Shown piece by piece: positions 1-11,100 of a stretch of DNA of 64,000 nt. Below the pieces are notes generated by a model. The model saw only the letters and a list, made by a program, of their open reading frames with translations. It was not told the origin of the DNA and searched no databases. Made by a program: the position numbers and the translations under genes. The first letter of the stretch is position 1. Each line of letters begins with the position of its first letter. Source of the DNA: Spongilla lacustris (lineage: Eukaryota > Porifera > Demospongiae > Spongillida > Spongillidae); assembly GCA_949361645.1 (NCBI GenBank), contig OX442426.1:3902673-3966672 (forward strand), in the 5' to 3' direction.

Positions 1-2300
1 TATTGTTCATGAGCTTGAGGTGAGGGGGCTGGTGGTGGCCCCTCAACTGCTGACTCAACTTACATGCAGCAATAGAAAGGTAGTGGGGGCGTGGGCTGGC
101 CTCAATGCGTGGGACCTGCTAGGTCCACTTGCGGAGTGAGGGTTAATGGCTCATCTGGTAGTGAGAGCATGTGTTATCGATACATGTAGTTAGTGGCTCC
201 CCTAAAATTGTTAGGGATGCCAACTCCATTTGCTGTGTGATGGCTGGCATCTCCACTGGCATTATTGTGGGGGCCAAATTTCTGCTAGCAGTGTGGGGGT
301 ATGATAACTCTATTTGTGAGAAGGCTGGTAGCTCCAACGTTTGTGCAGAGGTTCCATTGGCTTGCAATGAGGAAGGCTGGTAGTTGTACTGTGTGAGGAA
401 GGTCCCATTAGCCCCCTCTTTCAGTGAAGAACAGGTTGTGAGGGCTGCTAAGTAATACGTCCACTTGCTGTGAGGGCTAAAAGTTCCACTGCATGGTTCC
501 ATTGGTGGGGCGTTATTCCATTGGTACATGTACATGTGCGTACATGCACATGTCCCCTGAAATTGTTGCATGGGGCTACTGACTCCATTTACAGTGTGAG
601 GGCTGCCTTCTCCACTGGCATTAAGTGGGGGCCACATTGAACCTCTGGTTGTGTGGCAGCTGGTGCTCCCTTGCTGGCAGTGTGGGGGTCAGGTTTTGCA
701 GTATTGAGTTCACTTGCAGTATGGGGGTTAATAGTTGGTTCCAGAGGTAGTGTGTGATTGCAGTGAGGCGGAGTGGTAGTTCTACGGCCCCCATTGGCCC
801 ATGGACTGCTGACGCAACTTGCAGTGAAGGACAAGTAGTGAGCAGAGGGGGGCTGAGGGGGGGGGAGGAGGAGTGAGGGCTGGCACCAGTGTGTGGTGGG
901 CCTGTTAAGTCCACTTGCATTGAGGTTCAACTGGTAGTGATGGCATGTGTTCTTGGTACATGTCCCCCCTGACCAATGAAGAGGGTTGGTGGTTGTACTG
1001 TCCCATTGGCTGATTGGCCCCTCTTTCATTGTAGGACAGGTAGTAGGGGGAGGGGGGGGGGTGGAGAGCTGTGGGGACTGCTACGTATTAACTATGAGGG
1101 CTTAAAGTTCCACTTGTTCTGTTATAGTGTTTGAAGGGGGCATGTGTGGGTTTTTTTTCCCTCAAGTATATTTACGTGTAGTTCATGGCTCCCCTGAAAT
1201 TTTTGGGGTTGCTGAATCCATTTGCAGTGCGATTCTGATTTCTCCACTGGCATTATTCTGGGGGCTCGATTGACCACTGGTTGTGTGGCAGCTGGTACTT
1301 CCTTGCTGGGCTCCATCTGTGAGAGGGCTCCACTGGTGTGGCCTGCTGTCTGGACTTGCAGCGTGTACTGGTAGAGGGTCTAGTGGCTCTATTTGAAGTG
1401 AGCAGAGAGGAGCTGGTGGTTCTACTGTGTGGGGCTGGCCCTATCGGCCCTTGTTTGTGTAGGAGCTGCTGACTCAACTTGGGGTGGCATCTTCACTGAC
1501 TTTGTGGATGCTACCCCATTGGCCCTGGGTAGCTGAGGGTGTTCTGTAAGAATGGTTCCATGGGCTGCTGACTGCAGTGTGAGGCTTTATGTATTAGGTT
1601 CAGTTGCAGTGTAGACTTTACAGGTTCCACTGGTACTGTTCATGAGCTTGCGGTGAGGGGGGCTGGTGGTTCTACTGTGTGGGGGGTCCCAGCTGACTCA
1701 ACTTGCATTGAAAGAAAGGTAGTGCGGGGGGGGGGGGGGGGGGGGGTTGGTTCCAGTGTGTGGGGCCTGTTAAGACCACTTGCGGAGTGAGGGCTAATGG
1801 TTGATCTGTTAGTGAGGTCATCACGTGTTGTTGGAACATGTAGTTCATGGCTCCCCTGAAATTGTTGGGGATGCTGATTCCATTTGCAGCCTGAGGGCTG
1901 GCATCTCCATTGGCATTATTGTGGGGGCCACATCCCTGCTGGCAGTGTAGGGGTCTGATGATCTATTTGCGAGAGGACTGGTGTCTCCAATGGCATTGTG
2001 GATGCTAGCTCCATTGGCCAGGTTAGCTGGTGGCTCCCTTGCTGGAATTATGGGGCCTGTTAATTCCACTTGATGGCTCCACTATTTGGAACGTGAGGCC
2101 ATTAATTTAAATTGCAGCATGGGGCTTAATGGTTCCAAAGGTATATAGTGTGCACTTGCAGTGAGGGGGCTTGTGGTTCTGCTGTGTGGGGATGGCCTCT
2201 TTGGCCCCAGGGCTGCTGAGCGAACTGCAGTGAAGGGCCTAGCCCCATTACCCCCCCTCGCTATGTGGGGGTGGGGCTGGTGGCTCTTTTGGTAATTTAG
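1..2300. repeat. Degenerate G-rich repeat field
   Basis: This stretch is rich in G and T on the plus strand and is built from recurring phrases in changing order. One module, running from 'ggctcccctgaaattgtt' through 'gcatctccactggcatta' to 'tgggggccaca', recurs near 194-275, 550-635, 1187-1268 and 1847-1931. Short G runs lie at 855-864 and 1717-1746. The reading frames here are chance products of stop-poor composition. I see no splice-bounded conserved exon. Confidence 0.75.
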
Positions 2301-2580
2301 GGGCTGCTCACTCCCTATCACTAACACAACCACCATCGTCAGTGGTACGACCGCCATCGCTACCTTTCTCAATCTCTCCATCCTCGTCCAATGTATCAAG
2401 CTTGAATATCGATCGTCGTATTCGTACAGTTCGAACTCATCCGCCGACTGATTCAGTGAAACTCGACGAGCTCGCTTTCACTCGTGTTATACGTCACCAT
2501 ATCGTTTATCTACACCGAAAAACAACCGTAACAAGCACTACAATTCAGCTGCCCATTTGTTTGGTGACCTTATAGGTGTG
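2300..2580. other. Unassigned stretch with coding-like composition
   Basis: The base composition changes sharply near 2300, from G-rich repeats to balanced, CpG-containing sequence. Both strands carry open frames. On the minus strand one frame reads as an acidic stretch (LDTLDEDGEIEKGSD). On the plus strand a 77-codon frame runs 2342-2575. I recognise neither, and no clear splice sites settle the strand. It could be a lone exon or an old repeat fragment. Confidence 0.2.
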
Positions 2581-2647
2581 CCCTATAGGAATAGTTGAAT
2601 ATTCATGCCTCCGGAGAATGGAAACTGTTCCGTGTACATATAAAGGC

Positions 2648-2930
2648 GCGATTCGAGCGGGAAACGTGTACTTACTTTGCACAGCTGCTTCTCCGTAACG
2701 GATAGTATGAAAATTAACGAACAGAACAAATCAATAGGTATAGGACCTCTCTACCTACAAACCGAATTTGAAGCGATTTGATTACTCCTACCGAAAGTTA
2801 TGTCGGGTTTGAACCCGGTGGGGTATCGGACATTGCAATCCTGGCACGGAGTAAGTGCAAGACCCCAAAATGTATTTTAGCATAGAGAAATGGTGTGGTA
2901 TGAAGTGCTGAAAATAGGAAGTCAATAGTG
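2648..2930 (+). repeat. Dispersed repeat related to the 41.6-42.3 kb palindrome core
   Basis: The sequence from 'cgagcgggaaa' through 'cctctctacctacaaaccga' and 'gcaagaccccaaaatgta' to 'aataggaagtcaatag' closely matches both arms of the palindromic core at about 41640-42290. Only one arm is present here, in the orientation of the right arm. It contains no coding sequence. The block 'gggtttgaaccc' inside it resembles a tRNA T-arm by chance only. Confidence 0.75.
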
Positions 2931-3848
2931 CAAACCATTTGGAAGATACAGTGCTTCGAATTGGATGCTATATATATAAAATCACAAGCATCAAAATCTC
3001 ATAGAACGTTCCATATATATATAATATACATGTATAATTATATATGTATTCACCATTTTGTACAGTTTATATAAATATTGGTGAATAATTCTGGCTGATG
3101 ACGCAAGGTATTACGCAATGATATCTTTTGATGAATAAATTATGTGCAGTAGAAATTAATTTTTTTGTCTTGATTTTAGTTCAACAATCGTTAATGGAAT
3201 AATTTTTCCAATTACATATTTATGATCAGACCGATCTATAGGACATTGTAAAAGTGTTTAAAATTCAATTTGAAATAAAAAGCAAGATGACCGCCTATGT
3301 ATGGGCCATTTCTGGATATGAAATACTCACCACAGCTGGCTTGCTTCGTGCAAAGTTTTTGAACCTAATTTATCTGGAGGATTTGGAGTACCACCGCTTA
3401 GAAAACCTGCTATTTTCAACCCCTCGTTATGTCCCTTTATGCGCGTAAGCTGTAGCATCTTGTAACAAGCTGTTTTCAATTGCGCCTATATTTACGTAGT
3501 ATTTCGAATATGTGTGCGACACCATTCATGTAATGGTTTTTATTTTGCTTCCATGGTTTTTGCATAAAATACCTCCAAAGTTGATGGTTTCATAATGAGT
3601 TTGTGTACGCCATTTTAAATATATACCGTAATTCAGTTAACACAATCTAATTGTAAAACCTAATGGTACGTACGTAACAGCCGTGAGTGCCGTGTCTCTA
3701 CCGGTTAGTTAACCATGTAATTTATTAACATATTGCACTACCTATATGACATCACGGGTGCTCTGTATTTGCGTGCGTAGAACGACTTTGGTTAGGCATC
3801 TTACCAGACGTAGCGGTGATGTAATCCATCCGCAGCTGGGGTAATCAG
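2931..3848. other. AT-rich intergenic sequence, nothing identified
   Basis: There is an AT dinucleotide patch near 3010-3050 and several short frames with no recognisable product or splice structure. I see no gene. Confidence 0.5.
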
Positions 3849-4236
3849 GGTCTGGGTACGAGACTAACTTGGAACGAGGTTCATTCCAATGTTACGCCAC
3901 ACCCACTGGAGGGAATAATTATATGGCGGCGAATGGCGTGTTTCGTGCATTTTGTAGCTGAAAGGAACGTTTTAGTTTTTTCGAGCGCAAGCTGCGGGGT
4001 GGGCAAGCTAATAACTCTATAGAAAACGAGTCATTTTATTTTTATCTGAAGAAGCTAATAACCTTACTTGTCCCATACTTAGAAGGCGTTGGTAGCGGGC
4101 GAACAAATAACAACGTGTTTTTCAGTGAAAACATGCTTGAAACATGCATAATAGCCATCCGCCGCCATAGAATTATTCCCACCTGTGCGTGTGGCGTATC
4201 ATTGGAATCTACCTCGTTCCCAGTCTCTATGCATGC
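3849..4236. mobile_element. Non-autonomous terminal-inverted-repeat element, about 390 bp
   Basis: The left end (gagactaacttggaacgagg, then attccaatgttacgccacac and ggaataattatatggcggcg) is the imperfect reverse complement of the right end at about 4147-4236. The arms are about 85 bp and enclose about 200 bp of non-coding sequence. No transposase is present, so it is MITE-like. Target-site duplications were not resolved by eye. Confidence 0.7.
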
Positions 4237-4858
4237 TATCTATAATGTGAAGCATCTATTATAGCCAAACAGACCGAAGCTGACAGTGAACAGGATATAC
4301 AGTGGCAACAAAGGGGGATGTATCCAAACGTTACTAAAATAAATTCGTCTTCTGCTTTTGACTTCGGTAACCCCCTAACTTAAGATCCTGGTCTTCCTGG
4401 ATCCACCACTGGTTGGGGTAAGCTGGTGAATATCAAGATAAAATTTTCGCTGGAATTTATGACAATGATAAAGCTTGGTAATCTACGTTTGTCGTGGGAT
4501 CAAAACACAAGCGGCCATATTGTTTTGGACCAAAACGTGTGCGTTATTTAGAAATTTGTGTAGATAGGATGGCGATGACGTAAATCTAACACTATAATGA
4601 TAAATCGTACGCAAGCAACAAACCATAACCATTTCATTTGTTCCCAAGTATATGATTCGTGTGAATACAATTAATTAGATTTTTCACCAGTCTAAGTTTA
4701 CACGGCTAACTCGGAAACGTAACGCCGAAAATTGCCGATCGTACGCGTTACAGACAGTAAATACGACACCTCACTGGAGGCGTATAGATTATTTATATGA
4801 TCAGGAACGTGACGGCAGGCGTATTGGAAACGTGGCTCTGCCGATCGCAGCGGCGGAT

Positions 4859-4895
<37 letters not shown>

Positions 4896-5071
4896 TCGGG
4901 GCGCGTGTTCCCCCCCCCCAAAATAATTTTTTTTCATGCCATTTAGCTGCGCGTGCTCAGCTAGCTAGTTAGCTCTGTCTATGCTTACTGATTCCTACAG
5001 CGTGTGCGCGTATTTATGATACGCGCCGATATAAATCATCAATTTTCATTACCCGTCCGATAGTTTAATAA
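4237..5071. other. Intergenic sequence with a long G tract
   Basis: I see no gene. An uninterrupted run of about 31 G lies at 4861-4892, followed by a C run at 4911-4918. Proline- or glycine-rich frames across it are artefacts of the homopolymer. Confidence 0.6.
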
Positions 5072-5547
5072 TTAGAGGGGTTGCATGGCCTACGTCACGT
5101 CGCAATGTCATGTGACAATTTATATTGCAACTTTTTATATTGGGGGCAAGCGAGTATATGGCGCGTCAATGGAATGGAGGGTATTGTCAGAGTTTATCAG
5201 CGGTCTCCCGAGCCAAATATGAATCTAAAGTGTTGCAAGCGGGTTTAGGCATTGTCTCTTACTCGATCGACTATCTAACTCCTGCTGTTCTTTACTTTGC
5301 TAGAAATAGGCAGATGGACCTTGGCGGGTGGTAGCACTGGTAGGAAAGAACTTTACATGTCCGATCGCTTCAAGCACCCGACAACGCAGCAAGTTTTACT
5401 TGATAGACGTGCTACACTATCCTTACGCTTTGCCCCCAATGTAAAATTCTACGTATAAAATCGCTTCGTCACATGACATCACCATAGATATTAAAGTAAC
5501 TTACTTTAATATCTATGTCATCACGAGATCCATGCAACCCCTCTATG
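5072..5547. mobile_element. Non-autonomous inverted-repeat element, about 475 bp
   Basis: The left end 'agaggggttgcatgg' pairs with the right end 'ccatgcaacccctct'. Next to them, 'gtcatgtgac' and 'tattgggggcaagcg' pair with 'gtcacatgac' and 'cgctttgcccccaat'. A compact palindrome at 5484-5519 (catagatattaaagtaa and its reverse complement) sits in the right arm and breaks the symmetry, so it was probably inserted later. Short open frames inside are not supported as genes. Confidence 0.7.
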
Positions 5548-5878
5548 GCGGCATGGCACGGTTTGAAGGGATTTAATGTGACGGATCGGAGTGTCAAAGC
5601 GGCAAAAATTCATGCAGGCACTTTATCTCCTAAACGTAGAATATTCACATGGTCTAGCAGGAATGTTGTAAAAGGGGGGAGACTCAGAGTTAGCCATCGA
5701 TTCATTTGAAGGGATAGGCCTAGAATTAAGAAAACGAAATAACCATGTTCCACTTGATTGTCGATTGGGCTTGAGAAGGACAGAAAGAACACATAAGTGA
5801 ACAATAATAGTATTGCAATTCAAAAATATATATATATATAGATACAAACGCTAAACCTGCATGCGCCCACAAGCCTAG

Positions 5879-6096
5879 TTGGGCGTGGCCCGACCTTCGG
5901 CTTCGCGTATATTGGCGGAAGGTCGGGTATCAAGCCTACATGTATACCTGGATTTGTACCCATCTGATAGCGTATGTGGGCTATATGTGATAATAGCCCA
6001 CATATGTGATAAGAGCCCACATACGCTATCAGATGGGTACAAATCCAGGTACCCGATCGCGACCTTCCGCCAATACGCGAAGGTCGGGCTACCAAC
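5879..6096. mobile_element. Near-perfect palindromic element, about 216 bp
   Basis: The arms read gtggcccgaccttcg, then attggcggaaggtcgggta, then cctggatttgtacccatctg. Their reverse complements follow around a centre near 5987-5995. The whole unit could fold into a single hairpin. A related element with the ends 'gtagcccgac' and 'gtcgggctac' lies at about 37796-37932. The flanks 5548-5878 hold nothing I can name. Confidence 0.8.
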
Positions 6097-7470
6097 AGCG
6101 CCAGCATCTCTAAAGATCCAAGTAGAAAATTGGGCTAATGTGTCAGTGATAGTATACGTTGCAATGGTCAGTCTGCCTTTTAAAAGCTTGCAGCAAGGTG
6201 CATTCAGTTTCCCACAGATGTATTTTTAAACATTAATGGCTTGGAGCCTTGGCTTTTTATAACGGTCCACCGTATACCACCTCAGCCTGTGACGGTATAC
6301 CACCTCAGCCTGTGACGGTATAGAGAAATAATAGACGCATTTGCGGCATTCTTGAAAGGCGAATTGGATTTGCGGCATTCTCGAAAGACGAATTGGATCT
6401 TTTATTACTGATACAACAAGCAGCAAATGCATAGCACTACTCAATTGTTATGGATTTTAGATGATGTATTATTTTGTCGAAGGTAAGTTGCAGAGCTTCT
6501 GGAGTTCCGCCACCCAAGCTTCAATGAAGGAGATTACATTGTATTTTCTATAAGAATGAACGGTGAGTTCAGCGTTTGCAACGTTATCGGCAATTTATCG
6601 GCGCTCTGCACCTTATTCGACCGCAAATATGAATATCCTTGTGTGACATGCTGTGACATCATTGGAAAGGCGTCCGTCGCCGTTAATGAGTTCATGAATT
6701 GGATGACTGTCGGATTCGTTTAAGCAGCTTGATACGGTGAGAACATTACGCTATAAAGAGAAGCTTGGTATGCTAGGGGTAACCACAGATCCATACAGTA
6801 CTTCAAGAGACGTTTGGCCGGCCCACTAAGTGTTTTCTTCGAGGCATATCACAAGGGCTGTGTAAATCATGACAGCTCAATTCCGCAATTGAGGCGCAGA
6901 ATCGCAACAACCCTACACCGTGTTAACATGCTTTATATCATAATACACCCACTAGACATCACTACACGTGGATTCTGCTTGGCGCTACCGTTCCGTGTTC
7001 TATCTTTACAAAAATGGGCTCACAGTAGTCGTCATTAAATTGCCTTGTCTTGATTATGTTATAAATAACAAAAAACGAGGTGAAGTCAAATCAGTCCTAT
7101 TACACCCACGGTATGATAGAGAGCTTATTTATGTCGCTGGTGTTCCTTTTTACCCTTTTCACGGAGGGCCAGAGGGATTACAAGATTGTTTTCAATACAG
7201 GGACGGCAAACTATAACCTTGCACCACGCGGATCACCAAATCGATAGAAAAGAACGGAACCAACCTTGTATGAAAGTTTTAGGCCTTGAAAAGTGATCGC
7301 TGATAGTTCCTGAACTCATTCGCCTTTAGAGAACTTCGTGTCGCGTGATGTAATTGAACCAATATTGGACGTGTCGCGTGAGTAATTGAACCAATATTGG
7401 GACGAGCGTGTGACATTTATATTTCATATATTGCGGTCGAATAAGGTCTATAGGCTGAGCTCTTGATCAG
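6097..7470. other. Intergenic sequence with small local duplications
   Basis: I see no gene. Three short tandem duplications stand out: a 23-bp unit (ggtataccacctcagcctgt) at about 6270-6320, a 31-bp unit (tttgcggcattc...gaattggat) at about 6339-6400, and a 32-33-bp unit (taattgaaccaatattgg) at about 7337-7400. Confidence 0.5.
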
Positions 7471-7499
7471 TGGCTCCCCAGCCTTGATCTGTTTTTAGT

Positions 7500-7715
7500 G
7501 CAGTTTTTGCGTACCTTTAGAGGGGTTTTCAACGCAAAAGCGTTGGCTTCTGGGGCTCTGCCCCAGACACCAATGGGGAGCTTGCAGCGCTCCCCCATTC
7601 CACCCAGCTGGGCGGGAGGGGTGCCCCCCCCCCCCCCCGGGGCGGCTCCGCCCCATCCCCTTGCCACACCCTCGGCTGTGCCCGCCACTTCATCGGAGGC
7701 GTTACGGACCTGAAT
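7500..7715. repeat. GC-rich repeat with GGGGCTCTGCCCC core
   Basis: The core 'ggggctctgccccagacacc' with 'aatggggagctt' is shared, in the opposite orientation, with an element at about 16075-16140 inside an ATAD3 intron. A run of about 16 C lies at 7624-7639. The open frames on both strands follow from the GC bias. The remainder, 7716-8150, holds no recognisable exon except possibly the unresolved first exon of the next gene. Confidence 0.6.
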
Positions 7716-8151
7716 TTACGTGTCCGTATTTTCGTCAAAAAGTTGGCCGTGTATTATTACATCATTCGTACGTAGACAAATTCGCACACATTTTGGGCCA
7801 AAACAATATGGCCGCTAGTGTTTTGATCCTCCGAGCGTCCAGATTACACTGTATACTCAGACTGGGGACAAGACTGCTTTTTTGCCTACGCGAACGTACG
7901 TACCCATTTTCACTCTCGGATTGTGCTCAATTTTGTTCTCGGCTCTTAACTAGTTTTGCTCCTCAATTCCAGCTAGGTCCATAAATTATAACTATTAATA
8001 CCGGAATTAGAAATTATGATTTTTATCGTTGTCATAGCAATAATTGTCAACTATTTGGAATTCCATTTGATGCCAACTAGCTATATCGAAGCAAAATGTA
8101 AGTCATCTTTACAGCTCTGGAGTCTCAGGCGACGCTTTAATGCCATTTCAG

Positions 8152-11100
8152 GTGTGCGTATGCTCCTCCTGGTACCGGTAGACGCCCTCCATCTGTAGTT
8201 AGGGGAAGAATACCTACTGGCGGGGGCAGGCCTCCGCCCAATAGGTTGGCTACAGGTATTATAAAAATTTACTATGTTGATTAGTTATTTGCACCGTACT
8301 AGGCAATTTAAAACACTACTCGCCAACACAGTCACATAGGCTTGTGGCTGCATGTGCGCGCATCAATCTCTTACTCTAATTTGTTATACACTGCGTAATA
8401 CATATGTACAAGCGGTGACATAGCGCGTACTAATTTACATGTGCGTATGTGTTTATGTTTGTGTGTATGTATGTACAGTGTACATGTATGTTATGTATGT
8501 GTATGTGTGTGTGTCTTCAATTGTGATTGGTGTGTACTTGTGCTTAACGATCGTGTAGTTTTGATTGTGAATTACTCCATTTCTTATAGGTGCTCCAATA
8601 GTAAGTATTCACTTAACGTGTACATTTGTGGGGACAACCCTGCACTCACTTATAGGGAGCACCTGTCCCCAGGCCAGGCACCAGGAGTGGACTTGGAGGT
8701 TAGTGCTCCAGGATAGCAGCGAGTACGTGTAGGAGAGGATGGAGAGAGAAAGATGAAAGGGATAGGTGGAGGGAGGAAGGTGGTGGGAGGGAGAGAGGTG
8801 GTGGGAGGGATTCGAGATGGAGAAACAAAACTGAAGGGAGGTAGGTGGTGGGAGGGAGGAAGCTGGAGGGAGGATAGTGGAGTCAATTGGAGTAAAGGAA
8901 TGAGGGAGGAGGACTTTGAGCTGGTGCATGCTTGCTATGACTTACAGTTGTAGTTCTTCTACGATAATCTAATAATTCTATCTATTTCAGCACTAAGTGC
9001 TCAGATCAAAGTTGCTGATCGACCAGTAACTCAACAAGGTCTTGGTGGTGCAAGAATTGGTACTGCAATGACCAGGGGTTAGTGATCCGAGCCTCCTCCC
9101 CGACGTCACATATACAGTACTTTCATATTGCAGGTCCGATGAGGCAGGTGCAAGACAAGACTTTCTATTTGGGGTTATTGAGGTACAGTGTATTCATTGG
9201 AAGTGGACGCCATTTTTACAATACATCCATGTTGGCATTCATTCATGTAAATGTACTAGCCACAAGACTTTGTGTCATAGTATATTCCAACACAGTACTT
9301 ACAGTGTACATGTGCACTAATGTACATGTGTATATGTAATATTCAATATTTTCTGCTAACTGCTGTGTAGGGGTAAAATTCAGGAGTTGACCTCAGAAAC
9401 CCAGAAGCTTTCCAAGGAGATTGACCTTTACAATCAAGAAAATTCAACTTACTTAACATATGAGAAAAAGTAAGTCTGTAATACTGCATACATGTACATG
9501 TATGCAGTACATGTCCTACAAGCCCTCTGCAACAACTTGATTGTGTCCATGCATGGTAGATTTGGACATGTATATGTGTACATGTACATGTAAAGGAACA
9601 TTCACAAATGATGTCACATGTTTTTCTGGTCAGTATGGCACCATACTTATACAGTGTCACATTAATTACCCCTCTCCCTTCTAGTGTGATGTACATGTAC
9701 TGCACATATATGTAATTTTGTAAATGTTTTCTTTTCGTAGCAATGATTTGTTTAATCAAAGCTGTACATGTACAATGTATACATGTGTACATTCTGCTGT
9801 TTTATGTTATATTCACCAGGGCTGAAACACTGGCTGCAGAAATAAAAGAATTGCAGAAAGAAATGGCAGATTACAATACTGTATGTCCACTGTACAGTAC
9901 AGGAGATGGGGGTGCTGTGATAGTTTTTCATCGCATTTATTTTGCATCACAGCTGATGGACAAACTGAACACTGATACAGATATGGCGGCTATAATGGCT
10001 GACTTTACAGCAGTAAGGATATTGCATACAGGGTGATCCAAAAGTCAAGCAAAATTGTTAATACTCTTGTTCACCCTGTTCATGTGCATGTGCATGGGTT
10101 TGTGCTAATTCTGATCACACTATGAGTGTAAATTTGTTATGAGGAAAGTAAAGCAAGTTGTGAGCATACATGTACATTTTCATGTACATTGTTATGTAAC
10201 TGAAATACTGCAGTCACCAGATGAATGCACTGTGATGTTAGTACTGCTGCTTTAGTCATCCATCATTAGACATGATGGATGTGATGTCACTTTGTAATTG
10301 CCACACATTCATACCTGCTCTTTAGCACACTATGTGGTGTCCTTCTACATGTAGCTCCAGATGCAGAACAACTTGGAGGCAAAGAACATTGATGCTTTAT
10401 TTGCTGATCGCCATGAGTAAGTTTTTATAGTTCAGTGCAATATACATGTTTGTGTACAGTCCATGTACATGTGTGGCTACAAATTGGCTAGAGGGACCTT
10501 CACAGTCTTTCATTTCATTTTAGGAAAGAGGCTCAAGTACAGAAGTTGCAGGTTGAGATTGAAAAGCAAAAGCAAGCTGCTGAGAACACTATTAGTAGTA
10601 TGGTCAGTGTGCATGGACACATCCAAGGGGATAGATATTCATGTGCAGTATCCGTGGTACATGTACATGTACATGGTGTATGAAGAACCCTGCAGCCATG
10701 GAACGATATCAAGGTTTGAAGGCCGAGAACTCAAGAATTAAGAAGGTATGCCTCATCCCTATGTACAGCACTGTGTATATGTACAATGTGTACATACGTG
10801 GACATGTACAGTGTAACTTTTTATATACATGTAGCAGAGTGATGCATTTTTTATTGTCTGTTGGATGCTCAAATTGGATGGTGTAAAAAAAAATAAAAAA
10901 ACAATTTTAGATGGGATTTTTTTAAATCATAGTGATTGTCTAGCTGTGCAATTTGAATGGTTGATGCTTTATCATAAATAGGATCTGGAAGAGCAACAAG
11001 CAGCCCTGAATAGTGTGAATGCCAAGGTGGAGGCGCTACAGGAAGAGATGTCTTCTTCGGAGATGAAGCAAGCAGTTAAGTCCAGCAATATTGCAGCATC

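Noticed and set aside
2805..2825. tRNA T-arm-like block gggtttgaaccc
   Set aside because: No acceptor or anticodon stem can be paired around it, and the same block occurs in the dispersed repeat at 42.1 kb.
4698..4937. Proline-rich 79-codon frame
   Set aside because: The proline run is the poly-G tract at 4861-4892 read in reverse.
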